From Pseudomonadota bacterium (GTDB lineage Bacteria > Myxococcota_A > Polyangia > GCA-2747355), in assembly GCA_016702545.1 (NCBI GenBank), contig JADJDT010000006.1, forward strand, positions 186,001 to 250,000: DNA of 64,000 nucleotides, in the 5' to 3' direction. Made by a program: the position numbers and the translations under genes. Positions 37,261-45,306 of this stretch are shown one piece after another. A model generated the notes under the pieces. That model saw only the letters and a program-made list of their open reading frames with translations, did no database searches and was not told the origin of the DNA. How positions within the stretch are numbered: position 1 is the stretch's first letter; the number at the start of each line of letters is the position of its first letter.

Positions 37261-38615
37261 CCTTCGGGGTCGTGGGGCTGAGCTTTCGCACCGCACCGCT
37301 GCAGCTGCGCGAGCGCTTGGCCTTCGCCGCGGAGGAGGTGGCCCCCGCGCTGCGTGAGCTCTGCGCCGAGCCGTCAGTGGCGGAGGCGATGCTGCTCAGT
37401 ACCTGCAATCGCGTCGAGTTCTACCTGGTGAGCGAGGCGCCGTCGCGGGCCGAGCAGGCGGTGCGGGAGCTCTTTTCCCGTCAGCGCCGCGTCGCCGCCG
37501 ATGAGCTCGACGCCGGGCTCTACTGCCTGTGGGGCAGCGAGGCGTTGAGCCACATCTTCCGCGTCACGGCCAGCCTCGATGCGATGGTCGTGGGCGAGGC
37601 CCAGATCATGGGGCAGGTCAAGCAGGCCGTGGCACGGGCCCGCGAGTGCGGCGCGGTCGGCTCACGGCTCGGACGCTGCATGGAGCGGTCGTTCGCGATC
37701 AGCAAGCGCGTGCGCACCGAGACCGAGATCGCGCGCCATCCGGCCTCGATCAGCTCGGTCGCCGTGGACCTGGCGGGCCGCATCTTCGCCGACCTGGTCG
37801 ACCTGAAGGTGCTCGTGGTCGGCGCGGGTGAGATGGCCGAGCTGGCGGTGACGCACCTGGTGGCCCAAGGCGCCACGCGGATTCGGGTGGCCAACCGCAG
37901 CGTCGAGCGCGCGCAGGAGCTGGCGCGACGGCTCGGCGGCGAGGCGGTGGGCCTCGAGACGCTGGCCCAGCAGCTCGAGTGGGCCGACATGGTGATCAGC
38001 TCGACCGGTAGCCCGCAGCCGCTGATCGACCGCCAGCTGCTCGCGCAGGTGATGCGCCAGCGCCGCCCTCGCTCGCTGCTGCTGGTGGACATTGCCGTGC
38101 CGCGCGACGTCGACCCCAAGGCGCGCTCGCTGCCCAATCTCTATCTCTTCGACGTCGATGATCTCGAGCAAGCGCTGGCGGCGAACCTGCAGGCGCGGCG
38201 GCGCGAGGCCAAGGTCGCCGAGCGCATCGTCGAGGGCGAGGTCGAGGGCTTCGACAGCTGGCTGCGCCATCAGGACGTGGTGCCCTTGATCAAGCAGCTC
38301 CGCGCGCAGTTCACCGCCGTGGTGATCGGCGAGGCCCAGCGCGCGGCGCGCCAGCTCCAGCTCGATCGCGAGGACCAGCGCGTGGCCCTCGATCGCCTGG
38401 CGAACGCGATCGTCAACAAGCTGCTGCATTCGCCGACCTCCGCGCTGAAGCAGTACGCCGGTGCGGCCAACGGCGTCCCGCTGGCGACGGCGACGCGGCA
38501 GCTCTTCGGGCTACCGGAGCCCGCGCTCGGCGAGCCGGGCGATCCCTTGGCGGCGGACCCGCTGCCCGCCGAGGAGCCCACGGTCGCGGCCGTCGATCGG
38601 GAGGAGCGCGAGTGA
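37257..38615 (+). CDS. hemA: Glutamyl-tRNA reductase
   Basis: First step of the C5 route to 5-aminolevulinate: reduces glutamyl-tRNA to glutamate semialdehyde. The 452 residues include VGLSFRTAPLQLRERLAF, the catalytic Cys in LLSTCNRVEFYL, VVGEAQIMGQVKQAV, the NADPH-binding LVVGAGEMAELAV and a C-terminal dimerisation helix, followed by an acidic tail. ATG at 37257 overlaps the preceding stop. Use of the C5 route agrees with a non-alphaproteobacterial lineage. The hemC start overlaps its stop by four bases. Confidence 0.97.
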   Translation: MTFGVVGLSFRTAPLQLRERLAFAAEEVAPALRELCAEPSVAEAMLLSTCNRVEFYLVSEAPSRAEQAVRELFSRQRRVAADELDAGLYCLWGSEALSHIFRVTASLDAMVVGEAQIMGQVKQAVARARECGAVGSRLGRCMERSFAISKRVRTETEIARHPASISSVAVDLAGRIFADLVDLKVLVVGAGEMAELAVTHLVAQGATRIRVANRSVERAQELARRLGGEAVGLETLAQQLEWADMVISSTGSPQPLIDRQLLAQVMRQRRPRSLLLVDIAVPRDVDPKARSLPNLYLFDVDDLEQALAANLQARRREAKVAERIVEGEVEGFDSWLRHQDVVPLIKQLRAQFTAVVIGEAQRAARQLQLDREDQRVALDRLANAIVNKLLHSPTSALKQYAGAANGVPLATATRQLFGLPEPALGEPGDPLAADPLPAEEPTVAAVDREERE

Positions 38616-39553
38616 AGGTGGTGACGATCGGCACGCGCGGCAGCGCTTTGGCCTTGTGGCAGGCTCGGCACGTCGCCGCCCGGCTCGGCGCGCTCAGCCC
38701 CGGGCTCGAGGTCCGGCTGCAGGTGATCAAGACGCAGGGTGACAAGCTGCTCGACGTGCCCCTGGCGCAGGTGGGGGGCAAGGGGCTCTTCGTCAAGGAG
38801 CTGGAGGACGCGCTGCTGCGCCGCGAGGTCGACCTCGCGGTGCATTCGATCAAGGACGTGCCGGCGCAGTTGCCGGCCGGGCTCGAGCTCGCCGCCATTC
38901 CGACGCGCGAGGATCCGCGCGACGCGATCGTCTCGTCGCACGGGGGGCTCGCAGCCTTGCCCCGCGGTGCGCGGGTCGGGACCGCGAGCCTACGCCGTCG
39001 CTGCCAGCTACTAGCGGCGCGCCCCGATCTGACGATCGAGCTGCTGCGCGGCAACGTCGACACCCGGCTACGCCGCCTCGACGAGGGCCACTTCGACGCG
39101 ATCGTGCTGGCCGCGGCTGGCCTCAAGCGCCTGGGCTACGGCGCGCGGATCAGCGAGTGCCTCGATCCGCCCTGGCTGCCGGCGATCGGGCAGGGCGCGC
39201 TCGGGATCGAGGTGCGCAGCGACGACGTGTCGATGCAGGCGCTGCTGCGGCCGCTGCACGACGAGGCCACGGCCTGCTGCGTACGCGCCGAGCGCGCGCT
39301 GCTGGCGCGCCTGGGCGGCGGCTGTCAGGTGCCGATCGGTGGGCACGCGACCCTAGTCGGCGCCGCCGACCTGCGCCTGGAGGCGCTCGTCGGGCACCCT
39401 GCCGGTCAACCGGTGTTTCGCGGCGAGCGCAGCGGACCGGTCAGCGAGGGCGAAGCGCTCGGGCGGGCGCTCGCGGACGAACTCTTGGCCGCCGGCGCAG
39501 CGACCGTGCTGGCGGAGGTCTACGGCAGCGGTGGATCGTCGCCGAGCGCGTGA
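38612..39553 (+). CDS. hemC: Porphobilinogen deaminase (hydroxymethylbilane synthase)
   Basis: Polymerises four porphobilinogen units on a dipyrromethane cofactor. The 313-residue protein has IGTRGSALALWQARHVA, KDVPAQLPAGLELAAIPTRE, RVGTASLRRRCQLLA, RGNVDTRLRRLDEG, and the cofactor-binding Cys in LGGGCQVPIGGHA. GTG at 38612 overlaps the hemA stop. The last codons run into an 18-bp repeat array and the gene overlaps the 3' end of the minus-strand DUF4911-like gene by 34 bp. Confidence 0.96.
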   Translation: MKVVTIGTRGSALALWQARHVAARLGALSPGLEVRLQVIKTQGDKLLDVPLAQVGGKGLFVKELEDALLRREVDLAVHSIKDVPAQLPAGLELAAIPTREDPRDAIVSSHGGLAALPRGARVGTASLRRRCQLLAARPDLTIELLRGNVDTRLRRLDEGHFDAIVLAAAGLKRLGYGARISECLDPPWLPAIGQGALGIEVRSDDVSMQALLRPLHDEATACCVRAERALLARLGGGCQVPIGGHATLVGAADLRLEALVGHPAGQPVFRGERSGPVSEGEALGRALADELLAAGAATVLAEVYGSGGSSPSA

Positions 39554-39861
39554 TCGTCGCCGAGCGCGTGATCGTCGCCGAGCGCGATCAGGGGCAGCTC
39601 CGTCGCCAAGGCTCGCGCCAGGGCTCGGGCCGGGGCGCATTGGCTGCGTGGCACCGTCCAGCGGATCTCGCCCTGGCCCGCGGCGGAGTCCATCTGCGCC
39701 AGGCCCTCGTAGGCCTCGAGCACGAAGCGCACGTAGCCGATCTCGTGACGGGGCAGGGCGAAGCGCCAGCACCTCACCTGCGCATCGGCGGACGGTCCGT
39801 CCCAGGGCGGGGCGGGTGGGTGCGGCTCTCCGGCGTGGCGGACGACTTTCTTGGTGGGCAT
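39520..39861 (-). CDS. DUF4911-like small protein
   Basis: A 113-residue protein. Residues 28-90 (VRCWRFALPRHEIGYVRFVLEA, then YEGLAQMDSAAGQGEIRWTV) resemble DUF4911, a small alpha/beta family of unknown role that occurs in deltaproteobacteria and firmicutes. The C-terminus is built from a repeated Ala-Leu-Gly-Asp-Asp-His hexapeptide encoded by the 18-bp array shared with the end of hemC, so its last 20 residues are probably not functional. ATG at 39861. It is transcribed towards hemC. Confidence 0.68.
   Translation of the reverse strand: MPTKKVVRHAGEPHPPAPPWDGPSADAQVRCWRFALPRHEIGYVRFVLEAYEGLAQMDSAAGQGEIRWTVPRSQCAPARALARALATELPLIALGDDHALGDDHALGDDPPLP
39534..39587. repeat. 18-bp tandem array spanning the hemC stop codon
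   Basis: Three copies of GATCGTCGCCGAGCGCGT (the last ends GA) at 39534-39587. The hemC TGA (39551-39553) lies at the first junction and repeats in frame at the next one. On the minus strand the array codes for the C-terminal hexapeptides of the DUF4911-like gene. Confidence 0.92.
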
Positions 39862-39880
39862 GCGCCGCGGACCCTATAAT
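39851..39880 (+). promoter_or_regulatory. Promoter with perfect TATAAT -10
   Basis: TTGGTG (39851-39856) and TATAAT (39875-39880) are 18 bases apart on the plus strand. The -35 overlaps the start codon of the divergent DUF4911-like gene. The nearest downstream gene starts at 40224, which would give an untranslated leader of about 335 bases. Confidence 0.5.
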
Positions 39881-40223
39881 GGCCGCTGCTCGACCGCCAG
39901 ATCTGCGAGTGAGGGCGGCCTGGGCCTGACAGAGACCCGCGCCGCGCGCGCACGTGTGGACGCGCGGCCGGGCTTGACGGCGGGTCGTGCGACCCGCGGT
40001 CGGGGTTGGGTGGACTTGCCAGCGATCGGTGGCGTGAGCGTTCAGCATGAGCCAACGGCGCATTGCCACGAAACCCGGCCAGACCCCGACCCGGGCGCTG
40101 CCTGGCGCTCGCGTGGTGGGCGGCGCGCTGTGCGGCGGCCGTGGGGATCGAGCCCCGAGGGGACAGCACGCGGGTCGCGCCGCGGGCAGCAGCCCGTCGC
40201 CGCGGCGTGAGCGCGGGGTGGTG
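39862..40223. other. Long leader/intergenic region before the CpoB-like gene
   Basis: This 362-bp stretch holds the TATAAT promoter at its left end and otherwise no clear gene. An open frame runs through it into the CpoB-like gene from 40047, but lacks a ribosome binding site and a plausible protein start. It may be an untranslated leader. Confidence 0.45.
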
Positions 40224-41306
40224 ATGCGGGGGCGCGGCGCGGGGGTGGCCTGGCTGGTCGTGGTCGCGTGGGCACCGCAGGGCTGCGCCGGGCGCTCGCA
40301 GCTGCGCGCCGACGAGGCCGCTCGCCTCGCCCACCGCGTGGCGCAGCTCGATCGCCGACTGAGCGCGCGCGACGACCGCGTCGAGGAGCTCAACCAGCGG
40401 GTCTTCCTGCTCGAAGACAAGCTGGACACGACGCGCGTCGCGCTCGAGCGTCGCGGCAGGGACGCGACGCCAGACGGAGCGCCACGCCTGCCCGTGGTGC
40501 GGATCGGCGCGCCGGCGGCTGCCGAGCTTTCCGACGGGGCCGAGGGGACGCCGCCCGGTGGCGTGCCCGAGGAGGCGACCGCCGCCGCGGCGAGCGAGAG
40601 AGCGTCGCCGGCCGCGCTGCGGGACACGCGCCGCATTCCGGAAGAGCCGAGCGCCGACGCCGAGGGCCTGCCTTACGGTGCGGCGACCGTCGGCAACGGG
40701 GGCGGCTCCGACAGCCTGGTGGCGAGTGAGGCGGTCGCGTACGGGGGCGCCGCGCTCCGTGGTGGCCCGCGGCCGCTGCTGCGGCTGCACGGCGGCCGCG
40801 GAGCCGAGAGCGACAGCGTGGCGCGGGATCCGGGAGAGGCGATCAACTTGGCCACCGTCGACGAGACGCTGCCGGTCGTGCCGCTGGCGCGGCGCGCCGC
40901 GGTCCGCGTCGCGCTGACGGGCGCCTCCGACGGCGACGCGATGCGCCTCTATCAGCGGGCCTTGGCCAGCTATCGCGCGGGGCAGCCGGCGCAGGCCGCG
41001 CCGGCCTTTCGTGACTTCGTGCGCCGCTATGGCCAGCACGCCTACGCCGACAACGCGCTCTACTGGCTCGGCGAGTGTCTTTACGACCAGCGGCAGCACG
41101 CCGAGGCGCAGCGCGTCTTCCGCCGGGTGATCGAGCAGTACCCCGGCGGCAACAAGGCCCCCGACGCCCTGCTCAAGCTCGCCTTCAGCTATCTCGCGCA
41201 GGGCGATCAACGGCAGGCGCGGGTCGCCTTGACGCAGGTGACGCAGATGTATCCGCAGAGTGAAGTGGCGCAATTGGCGGCCCGCAGGCTGTCAGCGCTG
41301 CGTTGA
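40224..41306 (+). CDS. CpoB/YbgF-like periplasmic TPR protein
   Basis: Envelope protein of 360 residues. A signal (VAWLVVVAWAPQGCAG) ends in Cys but with a weak lipobox. Residues 30-75 form a coiled coil (LAHRVAQLDRRLSARDDRVE), as in the trimerising N-terminus of CpoB. A long Gly/Ala/Glu linker follows. Residues 245-360 hold three TPR units (LYQRALASYRAGQPAQAAPA, ADNALYWLGECLYDQRQ, PDALLKLAFSYLAQGD), the typical C-terminal domain. CpoB coordinates outer-membrane constriction with the Tol-Pal complex; tol and pal are not in the window. ATG 40224 is chosen as first codon before the signal; GTG 40221 is possible. Confidence 0.8.
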   Translation: MRGRGAGVAWLVVVAWAPQGCAGRSQLRADEAARLAHRVAQLDRRLSARDDRVEELNQRVFLLEDKLDTTRVALERRGRDATPDGAPRLPVVRIGAPAAAELSDGAEGTPPGGVPEEATAAAASERASPAALRDTRRIPEEPSADAEGLPYGAATVGNGGGSDSLVASEAVAYGGAALRGGPRPLLRLHGGRGAESDSVARDPGEAINLATVDETLPVVPLARRAAVRVALTGASDGDAMRLYQRALASYRAGQPAQAAPAFRDFVRRYGQHAYADNALYWLGECLYDQRQHAEAQRVFRRVIEQYPGGNKAPDALLKLAFSYLAQGDQRQARVALTQVTQMYPQSEVAQLAARRLSALR

Positions 41307-41335
41307 TGCACCACCGCCGGGCGGTGGTGTGCATC
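41305..41335. promoter_or_regulatory. Perfect-stem hairpin abutting the ribosome binding site of the LysM gene
   Basis: GATGCACCACCGCC and GGCGGTGGTGTGCATC pair with a 14-bp stem (one two-base bulge) and a one-base loop. The hairpin starts in the stop codon region of the CpoB-like gene and ends one base before GGAGG of the next gene. There is no T run, so it is either a weak terminator or an element that controls translation of the LysM gene. Confidence 0.55.
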
Positions 41336-41348
41336 GGAGGTGAGCGCC

Positions 41349-42677
41349 GTGAGACGAGGGGCCTTGTGGATTATGGCTTCGAGCATGCTCGCCCTGGGTT
41401 GGCCTGCGACCCGCTTGTTGGCCCAGCAGCCTGGTGCGGGCGGAGGTGACGAGATCACCGAGCCGGCCCTGCCGGACAACCCGCAGTCACCGCTCGACTT
41501 CCAGGGCCCTGCGGCGCCTTCGGGCGGCGCGACGGGGGGCGCTGGCGAGGCCGCCTCGCGCGGTGACGCCGGCGAGGGGGGCGAGGGTGCGGGCGACGGT
41601 CCGGGTGCCGACCAGGAGCCCGGCGGCTACTCGGGCGGCGATATGATCATCGGCGATACGCGCCCGGCGCTCTACGGCGGGGCGATCGACCGCGCCAGCG
41701 CGAGCGGCAGGTTGCCCGCGACCCATATCGTGCGCCCCGGCGAGAGCCTGTCCTCGATCAGCGAGCAGTACTTCGCCGACGCCAGCGCGTGGCCGCAGCT
41801 CTGGGCCCGCAACAAGGCCATCACCAATCCGCACTGGATCTACCCCGGCGACCGGGTTCGCCTGGCGCTCGGTGATGGTGAGCCGGGCGCCGCCACGGGA
41901 GGCGGCGCCGAGCGCGGCGCGAACCCCGGCGGCGCCCTTGATGACGACACGCTGACCCCGGTGCGTCGTTCTGCCACGGTGTGGCGTGGCGGTGGGACTG
42001 ACTTGGTCCGACAGCGCGCCTTCGTCGACGCGGCCGAGCTCGCGTCGGCCGGGACGATTGCCGGTGCGGCCGTCGAGCGGGCCATGTTGTCCCTGCACGA
42101 CGAGGTGTATCTGAAGGGCGGCGACGAGTTTCGCCCGCAGCCCGGCACCGGCTACACGATCTTCGCCCGGCGGCGCGAGCTGACCGACGCGGGCCGCACC
42201 GTCGGCTATGTGGTCGAGGTACTGGGCGAGGTGCGCGTCAAGCGCGTCTCCAAGGATCGCGTGGCCACGGCGGAGATTGTCGACGCGCTCAGCCCGATCG
42301 AGCGCGGCGCGCTCGTCGGTCCGCTGCGCCGCAGCTTCCGTCGGCTCGAACCGCGCCCCGCCCGCGAAAACGTCGAGGGTCAGATCCTGGGCCATTTGGC
42401 GCCGACGACGATGATCGGGCCGGACGAACTCGTGTTCCTCAACCGCGGGCGCGAGGCCCACGTCGAGGCGGGCAACCGCTTCCTGGTGCAGCGGCGCGGC
42501 GACGGTCACCGCGACATGTACCAGGACCTCGAGAGCGACAACGAGGGCTTCCCCGACGAAACGGTCGCCGAGATCTCCGTGATCGAGGCGCGCGACCAGA
42601 CCTCGATCGGCGTCGTGACCCGCGCCACACGCGAGCTGCGCGAGGGCGACCGGGTGCGCTTGCGCCGCGGCTACTAA
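41349..42677 (+). CDS. Secreted LysM peptidoglycan-binding protein
   Basis: Exported protein of 442 residues. Signal peptide with a possible cleavage after LLAQQ; a Gly/Ala/Glu-rich spacer (40-100); one LysM domain (about 125-175: THIVRPGESLSSISEQYF, WPQLWARNKAI, HWIYPGDRVRL) that binds glycan strands; then about 200 residues of unknown beta-rich fold seen with LysM in deltaproteobacteria. Start GTG at 41349 is preferred over GTG 41340 because GGAGG (41336-41340) then sits at eight bases. A hairpin precedes that site. With the CpoB-like gene it forms an envelope pair. Confidence 0.85.
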   Translation: MRRGALWIMASSMLALGWPATRLLAQQPGAGGGDEITEPALPDNPQSPLDFQGPAAPSGGATGGAGEAASRGDAGEGGEGAGDGPGADQEPGGYSGGDMIIGDTRPALYGGAIDRASASGRLPATHIVRPGESLSSISEQYFADASAWPQLWARNKAITNPHWIYPGDRVRLALGDGEPGAATGGGAERGANPGGALDDDTLTPVRRSATVWRGGGTDLVRQRAFVDAAELASAGTIAGAAVERAMLSLHDEVYLKGGDEFRPQPGTGYTIFARRRELTDAGRTVGYVVEVLGEVRVKRVSKDRVATAEIVDALSPIERGALVGPLRRSFRRLEPRPARENVEGQILGHLAPTTMIGPDELVFLNRGREAHVEAGNRFLVQRRGDGHRDMYQDLESDNEGFPDETVAEISVIEARDQTSIGVVTRATRELREGDRVRLRRGY

Positions 42678-42765
42678 CCACCCGAAGAGCGGCGACTCCC
42701 GTCGCGGCGGGTGATCGGGCCGGGGCTGCGCGCAACGGCGGACCCCGCGCCGACGATAACGGCGC

Positions 42766-43629
42766 ATGCGTTGTCGTGCCTCGGCCCTGCTCGCCGCTGA
42801 CGGCGACTATCCCGTTGCCCTCACCCGCCTGCCGCGCCCACCCGCGGTGCTCTACACCCGCGGTGCCCGTTCGCTGCTACGCCAGAAGCTGGTGGCCATC
42901 GTGGGCGCGCGGGCCGCGCGGCGCGAGGGCGTCGAGGCGGCCGAGCGCCTGGCGACGGAGCTGGCGGCCAGCGGTGTAGCGATCGTCTCCGGCGGCGCGA
43001 TCGGCATCGACGCGGCGGCTCATAGCGGCTGCCTGGCCGGGGGCGCCGGTACTGTGGTGGTGCTGGGCAACGGACTCGATCGCCCCTACCCCGAGCGCAA
43101 CCGCGAGCTCTTCCGGCAGTGCTTGGAGCGCGGTGGCCTGCTGCTGAGCCCCTTTCCGGCCGGCACCCCGCCGCGTCGCGGCCACTTCCCGCAGCGCAAT
43201 GGTCTGATCGCGGCGCTGGCGTGCGTGGTCGTGGTGGTCGAGGCGGGCCTCGCCTCGGGCGCCCTGCACACCGCGAGCTGGGCGCTGCGGCTGGGCGTGC
43301 CGGTGGCAGCCCTTCCGGGCTCCCCGGGTGCGTGGGCGCTGCTAAGGCAGGGCGCGGCCACGATCACGAGCGCGGCCGACGTCCTGTCGCTGCTCGCGGG
43401 CCGCCGGCCGACGCCCGTCGAGCGCTCGCTCGACCTCCTCGACGACGATCAGCGCCACCTGCTAACCCTGCTACGCGAGCAGGCGCTGCCGGCACCGCTC
43501 GATCACTGGATCTCGCGCTCCGAGCTGGGGGCGGCGCGGACGGCCATGGCGCTGCTGCGGCTCGAGCTCGACGGTCGGGTCAGCGTGGCGCCCGGTGGTC
43601 TCTACGCGGCGGTGCGTGACGACGCTTAG
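42766..43629 (+). CDS. dprA: DNA-processing protein DprA
   Basis: Rossmann-fold protein that binds incoming single-stranded DNA and loads RecA in natural transformation. The 287 residues contain the family core: VAIVGARAARREGVEAAERL, IVSGGAIGIDAAAHSGCL, VVLGNGLDRPYPERN, LLLSPFPAGTPPRRGHFPQ RN, and VVVEAGLASGALHTA. It is shorter than many DprA proteins because the N-terminal SAM domain is missing; a small winged-helix-like C-terminus (SRSELGAARTAMALL) is present. ATG at 42766. It converges with slyD. Confidence 0.93.
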   Translation: MRCRASALLAADGDYPVALTRLPRPPAVLYTRGARSLLRQKLVAIVGARAARREGVEAAERLATELAASGVAIVSGGAIGIDAAAHSGCLAGGAGTVVVLGNGLDRPYPERNRELFRQCLERGGLLLSPFPAGTPPRRGHFPQRNGLIAALACVVVVVEAGLASGALHTASWALRLGVPVAALPGSPGAWALLRQGAATITSAADVLSLLAGRRPTPVERSLDLLDDDQRHLLTLLREQALPAPLDHWISRSELGAARTAMALLRLELDGRVSVAPGGLYAAVRDDA

Positions 43630-43694
43630 CCGCCGCCTCGAGCGGGGCGCCCCGCACGCCGGGAACCGGTGGGCACCAGGCTCTGGCGGGCGCT

Positions 43695-44156
43695 TCAGGC
43701 CAAAGGCGGCGGGGGGGGCACCTTCGGGTCGACGACCTTCAGCACCTTGACCTTGTAGGCGAGGTCCTTGTCGGCCAGTGGATGAAGAAACTGCACTTGG
43801 ACCCGCTCGCCGGTCACGGCCCGCACGACGAAGGCCACGTCTCGGCCCCGCGCGTCCTTGGCCTCGAAGCGCTGCCCGATCTGCGGCGGTGCGTCCGCCG
43901 GGAAGTGGCCGCGCGGGAACTCGGTGATCGGCAGCGCGGAGGCATCGCCATAGGCCTCCGCGGCCGCTATCACGCCCTCGCGCTGATCGCCCACGACGAG
44001 CCCCTCGATGCGTCGCTCGAGCGCCGGAAGCATCCTCCCCGCACCGTGGAGGTACGCCAGGGGACCGGTGGTGGCCGAGCTCTCGATCAGCTCCCCGCTC
44101 CCGGCCACGGCCAGCTCGTATTCGAGCGTGACCAGCAAGCCCGTCGCTATCTTCAT
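43695..44156 (-). CDS. slyD: FKBP-type peptidyl-prolyl isomerase, SlyD-like
   Basis: Cytosolic isomerase/chaperone of 153 residues. The FKBP half-domains flank an insert-in-flap domain: VTLEYELAVAGSGELIESSA, GPLAYLHGAGRMLPALERRI, GLVVGDQREGVI, and the IF domain with FPRGHFPADAPPQIGQRFEAKDAR. The His-rich tail of E. coli SlyD is replaced by a Pro run (VPPPPPLA). ATG at 44156 follows GGAGAAC. Its promoter region has a perfect TATAAT with a palindrome. The gene symbol is by family resemblance. Confidence 0.87.
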   Translation of the reverse strand: MKIATGLLVTLEYELAVAGSGELIESSATTGPLAYLHGAGRMLPALERRIEGLVVGDQREGVIAAAEAYGDASALPITEFPRGHFPADAPPQIGQRFEAKDARGRDVAFVVRAVTGERVQVQFLHPLADKDLAYKVKVLKVVDPKVPPPPPLA

Positions 44157-44198
44157 CGCTGTTCTCCAGTGGGCGCCGAGCCCGCCTGTGGACCGCGG

Positions 44199-44220
44199 AT
44201 TATACGGGTTGATCGACCCG
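44199..44220 (-). promoter_or_regulatory. slyD -10 box with a 16-bp near-palindrome in the spacer
   Basis: On the minus strand TATAAT occupies 44204-44199, about 45 bases before the slyD start codon. Directly upstream of it, 44205-44220 is CGGGTTGATCGACCCG (plus sense), a near-perfect palindrome that would fill the spacer between -35 and -10. A protein bound there would block RNA polymerase. No good -35 is visible. Confidence 0.4.
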
Positions 44221-44266
44221 CGACGCGAGGGGGTCGCGGCGCGACCTGCGAGCGCGCCGGCGAGCG

Positions 44267-45007
44267 TCAGGGCAGCGCCCCGGCGTCGATCCAATCGGCC
44301 ACCAGGCGCAGCTCCTCGGCGGTCAGCGGGGAAGCGGAGGGGGGCATGGGAAGGCCGCGGGTCGGCGCACCCGCCAGCAGCTTGCGCAGCAGATAGCTGC
44401 GCGCGTGGTCGCCGGGCACCACCCGCAGCAGGTCGCTCTGGTCGCTGGCCACGTTGCGTAGCCCGCGCAGGGCCGCGGCGGGCGTCGAGAGATCGAGCCC
44501 TGCTCGCGCCGTGGCAGCACCGTGGCAGCCCTCCACGCAGCGGGCCGACCACAAGGGCTGCAGCTCCGCCGCGCTGGGTGCGCGCGGCGGAGGCGGAGGG
44601 GGCACGCGGGTGTTGCCCGTCGTGAAGCTGAAGGCGACCGGGGCCGCGAGCCGCGAGCCATCGATCGCGTGCAGCCCCGCGTTGACGACCAACCGGTAGT
44701 CGAGGTCGGGGCGCAGGACGACATCGGGTCGTGCGCGCAGCCGCCCTTCGAGCAGATCGACGCGCAGCCGCAGGCTGCTCTGAACCAGGCCGCTGTGCAG
44801 CGCGACGCTACCCTCGCGGAGCCCCTCGGCCGCGAGCGGCACCGAGAAATAGAGGTCGATGGGAGTGTCGATCGGAACGTCGCGGGCGCCCGGCGTCGGC
44901 TCGCCGCGCACGAAGCGCAGCGCCGGCTGGGCGAGGTCGCGGGGCGCCTCCCCGTCGATGACGCAGGCGGCGACGTACGCAGTGGCGGCCAGGAGCAGGG
45001 CGCGCAA
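44267..45007 (-). CDS. Lipoprotein with Ig-like domain and CX3CH cytochrome-type motif
   Basis: About 246 residues. The signal RALLLAATAYVAACVIDG has lipobox VAAC. Residues 30-140 resemble a bacterial Ig-like (Big_5) domain (GARDVPIDTPIDLYFSVPL, VALHSGL, PVAFSFTTGNTR). After a Pro run, residues 160-245 resemble the cytochrome-c-like domain seen in planctomycete and myxobacterial outer proteins: LQPLWSARCVEGCHGAA, DLLRVVPGDHARSYLLRKL, MPPSASPLTAEELRLVADWI. The heme motif reads Cys-Val-Glu-Gly-Cys-His, CX3CH rather than CX2CH. I place the start at TTG 45007, with no clear ribosome binding site; it is uncertain. The next gene upstream ends 45 bp away. Confidence 0.7.
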   Translation of the reverse strand: MRALLLAATAYVAACVIDGEAPRDLAQPALRFVRGEPTPGARDVPIDTPIDLYFSVPLAAEGLREGSVALHSGLVQSSLRLRVDLLEGRLRARPDVVLRPDLDYRLVVNAGLHAIDGSRLAAPVAFSFTTGNTRVPPPPPPRAPSAAELQPLWSARCVEGCHGAATARAGLDLSTPAAALRGLRNVASDQSDLLRVVPGDHARSYLLRKLLAGAPTRGLPMPPSASPLTAEELRLVADWIDAGALP

Positions 45008-45051
45008 GGGGCGCGGCCGGAAGCGCGGTCGAGGGAGAGCGGCTGGCCGCC

Positions 45052-45306
45052 CTAGGATTCGGCGTAGGTGCGGATCTGGTTGACGACCACGTCGCTGGTG
45101 ATGCCGGTGGCCAGGTATTCCTGCAGGCAGTCGGCCAGGACGATCATCATCTCGGAGACGCCGCGCTCCTCCACCAGCTTGGACAGCACGGCCCGGGCCT
45201 CGGGGCTGTTGTCGTCGCGCAGGTAGTCGCGAACCATGTCGAGCGTGAGGTCGCCCTGGAAGTCGAGGATCAGGTTTTCGAGCAGGTAAGCCACAAGCCT
45301 TTTCAA
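45052..45306 (-). CDS. Small conserved-looking protein of unknown function
   Basis: An 84-residue acidic, mostly helical protein (LVAYLLENLILDFQGDLTLD, YLRDDNSPEARAVLSKLVEE, LADCLQEYLATGITSDVVVN). Start is TTG at 45306, with GGAGG five bases upstream; the frame beyond it is open but overlaps a decayed ATPase fragment and has no ribosome binding site. I do not recognise a family. It is upstream of the cytochrome-type lipoprotein on the same strand. Confidence 0.6.
   Translation of the reverse strand: MKRLVAYLLENLILDFQGDLTLDMVRDYLRDDNSPEARAVLSKLVEERGVSEMMIVLADCLQEYLATGITSDVVVNQIRTYAES

Noticed and set aside
40047..40223. N-terminal extension of the CpoB-like protein from ATG 40047
   Set aside because: The extra 59 residues are Arg/Gly-rich, lack a ribosome binding site and would bury the signal peptide.
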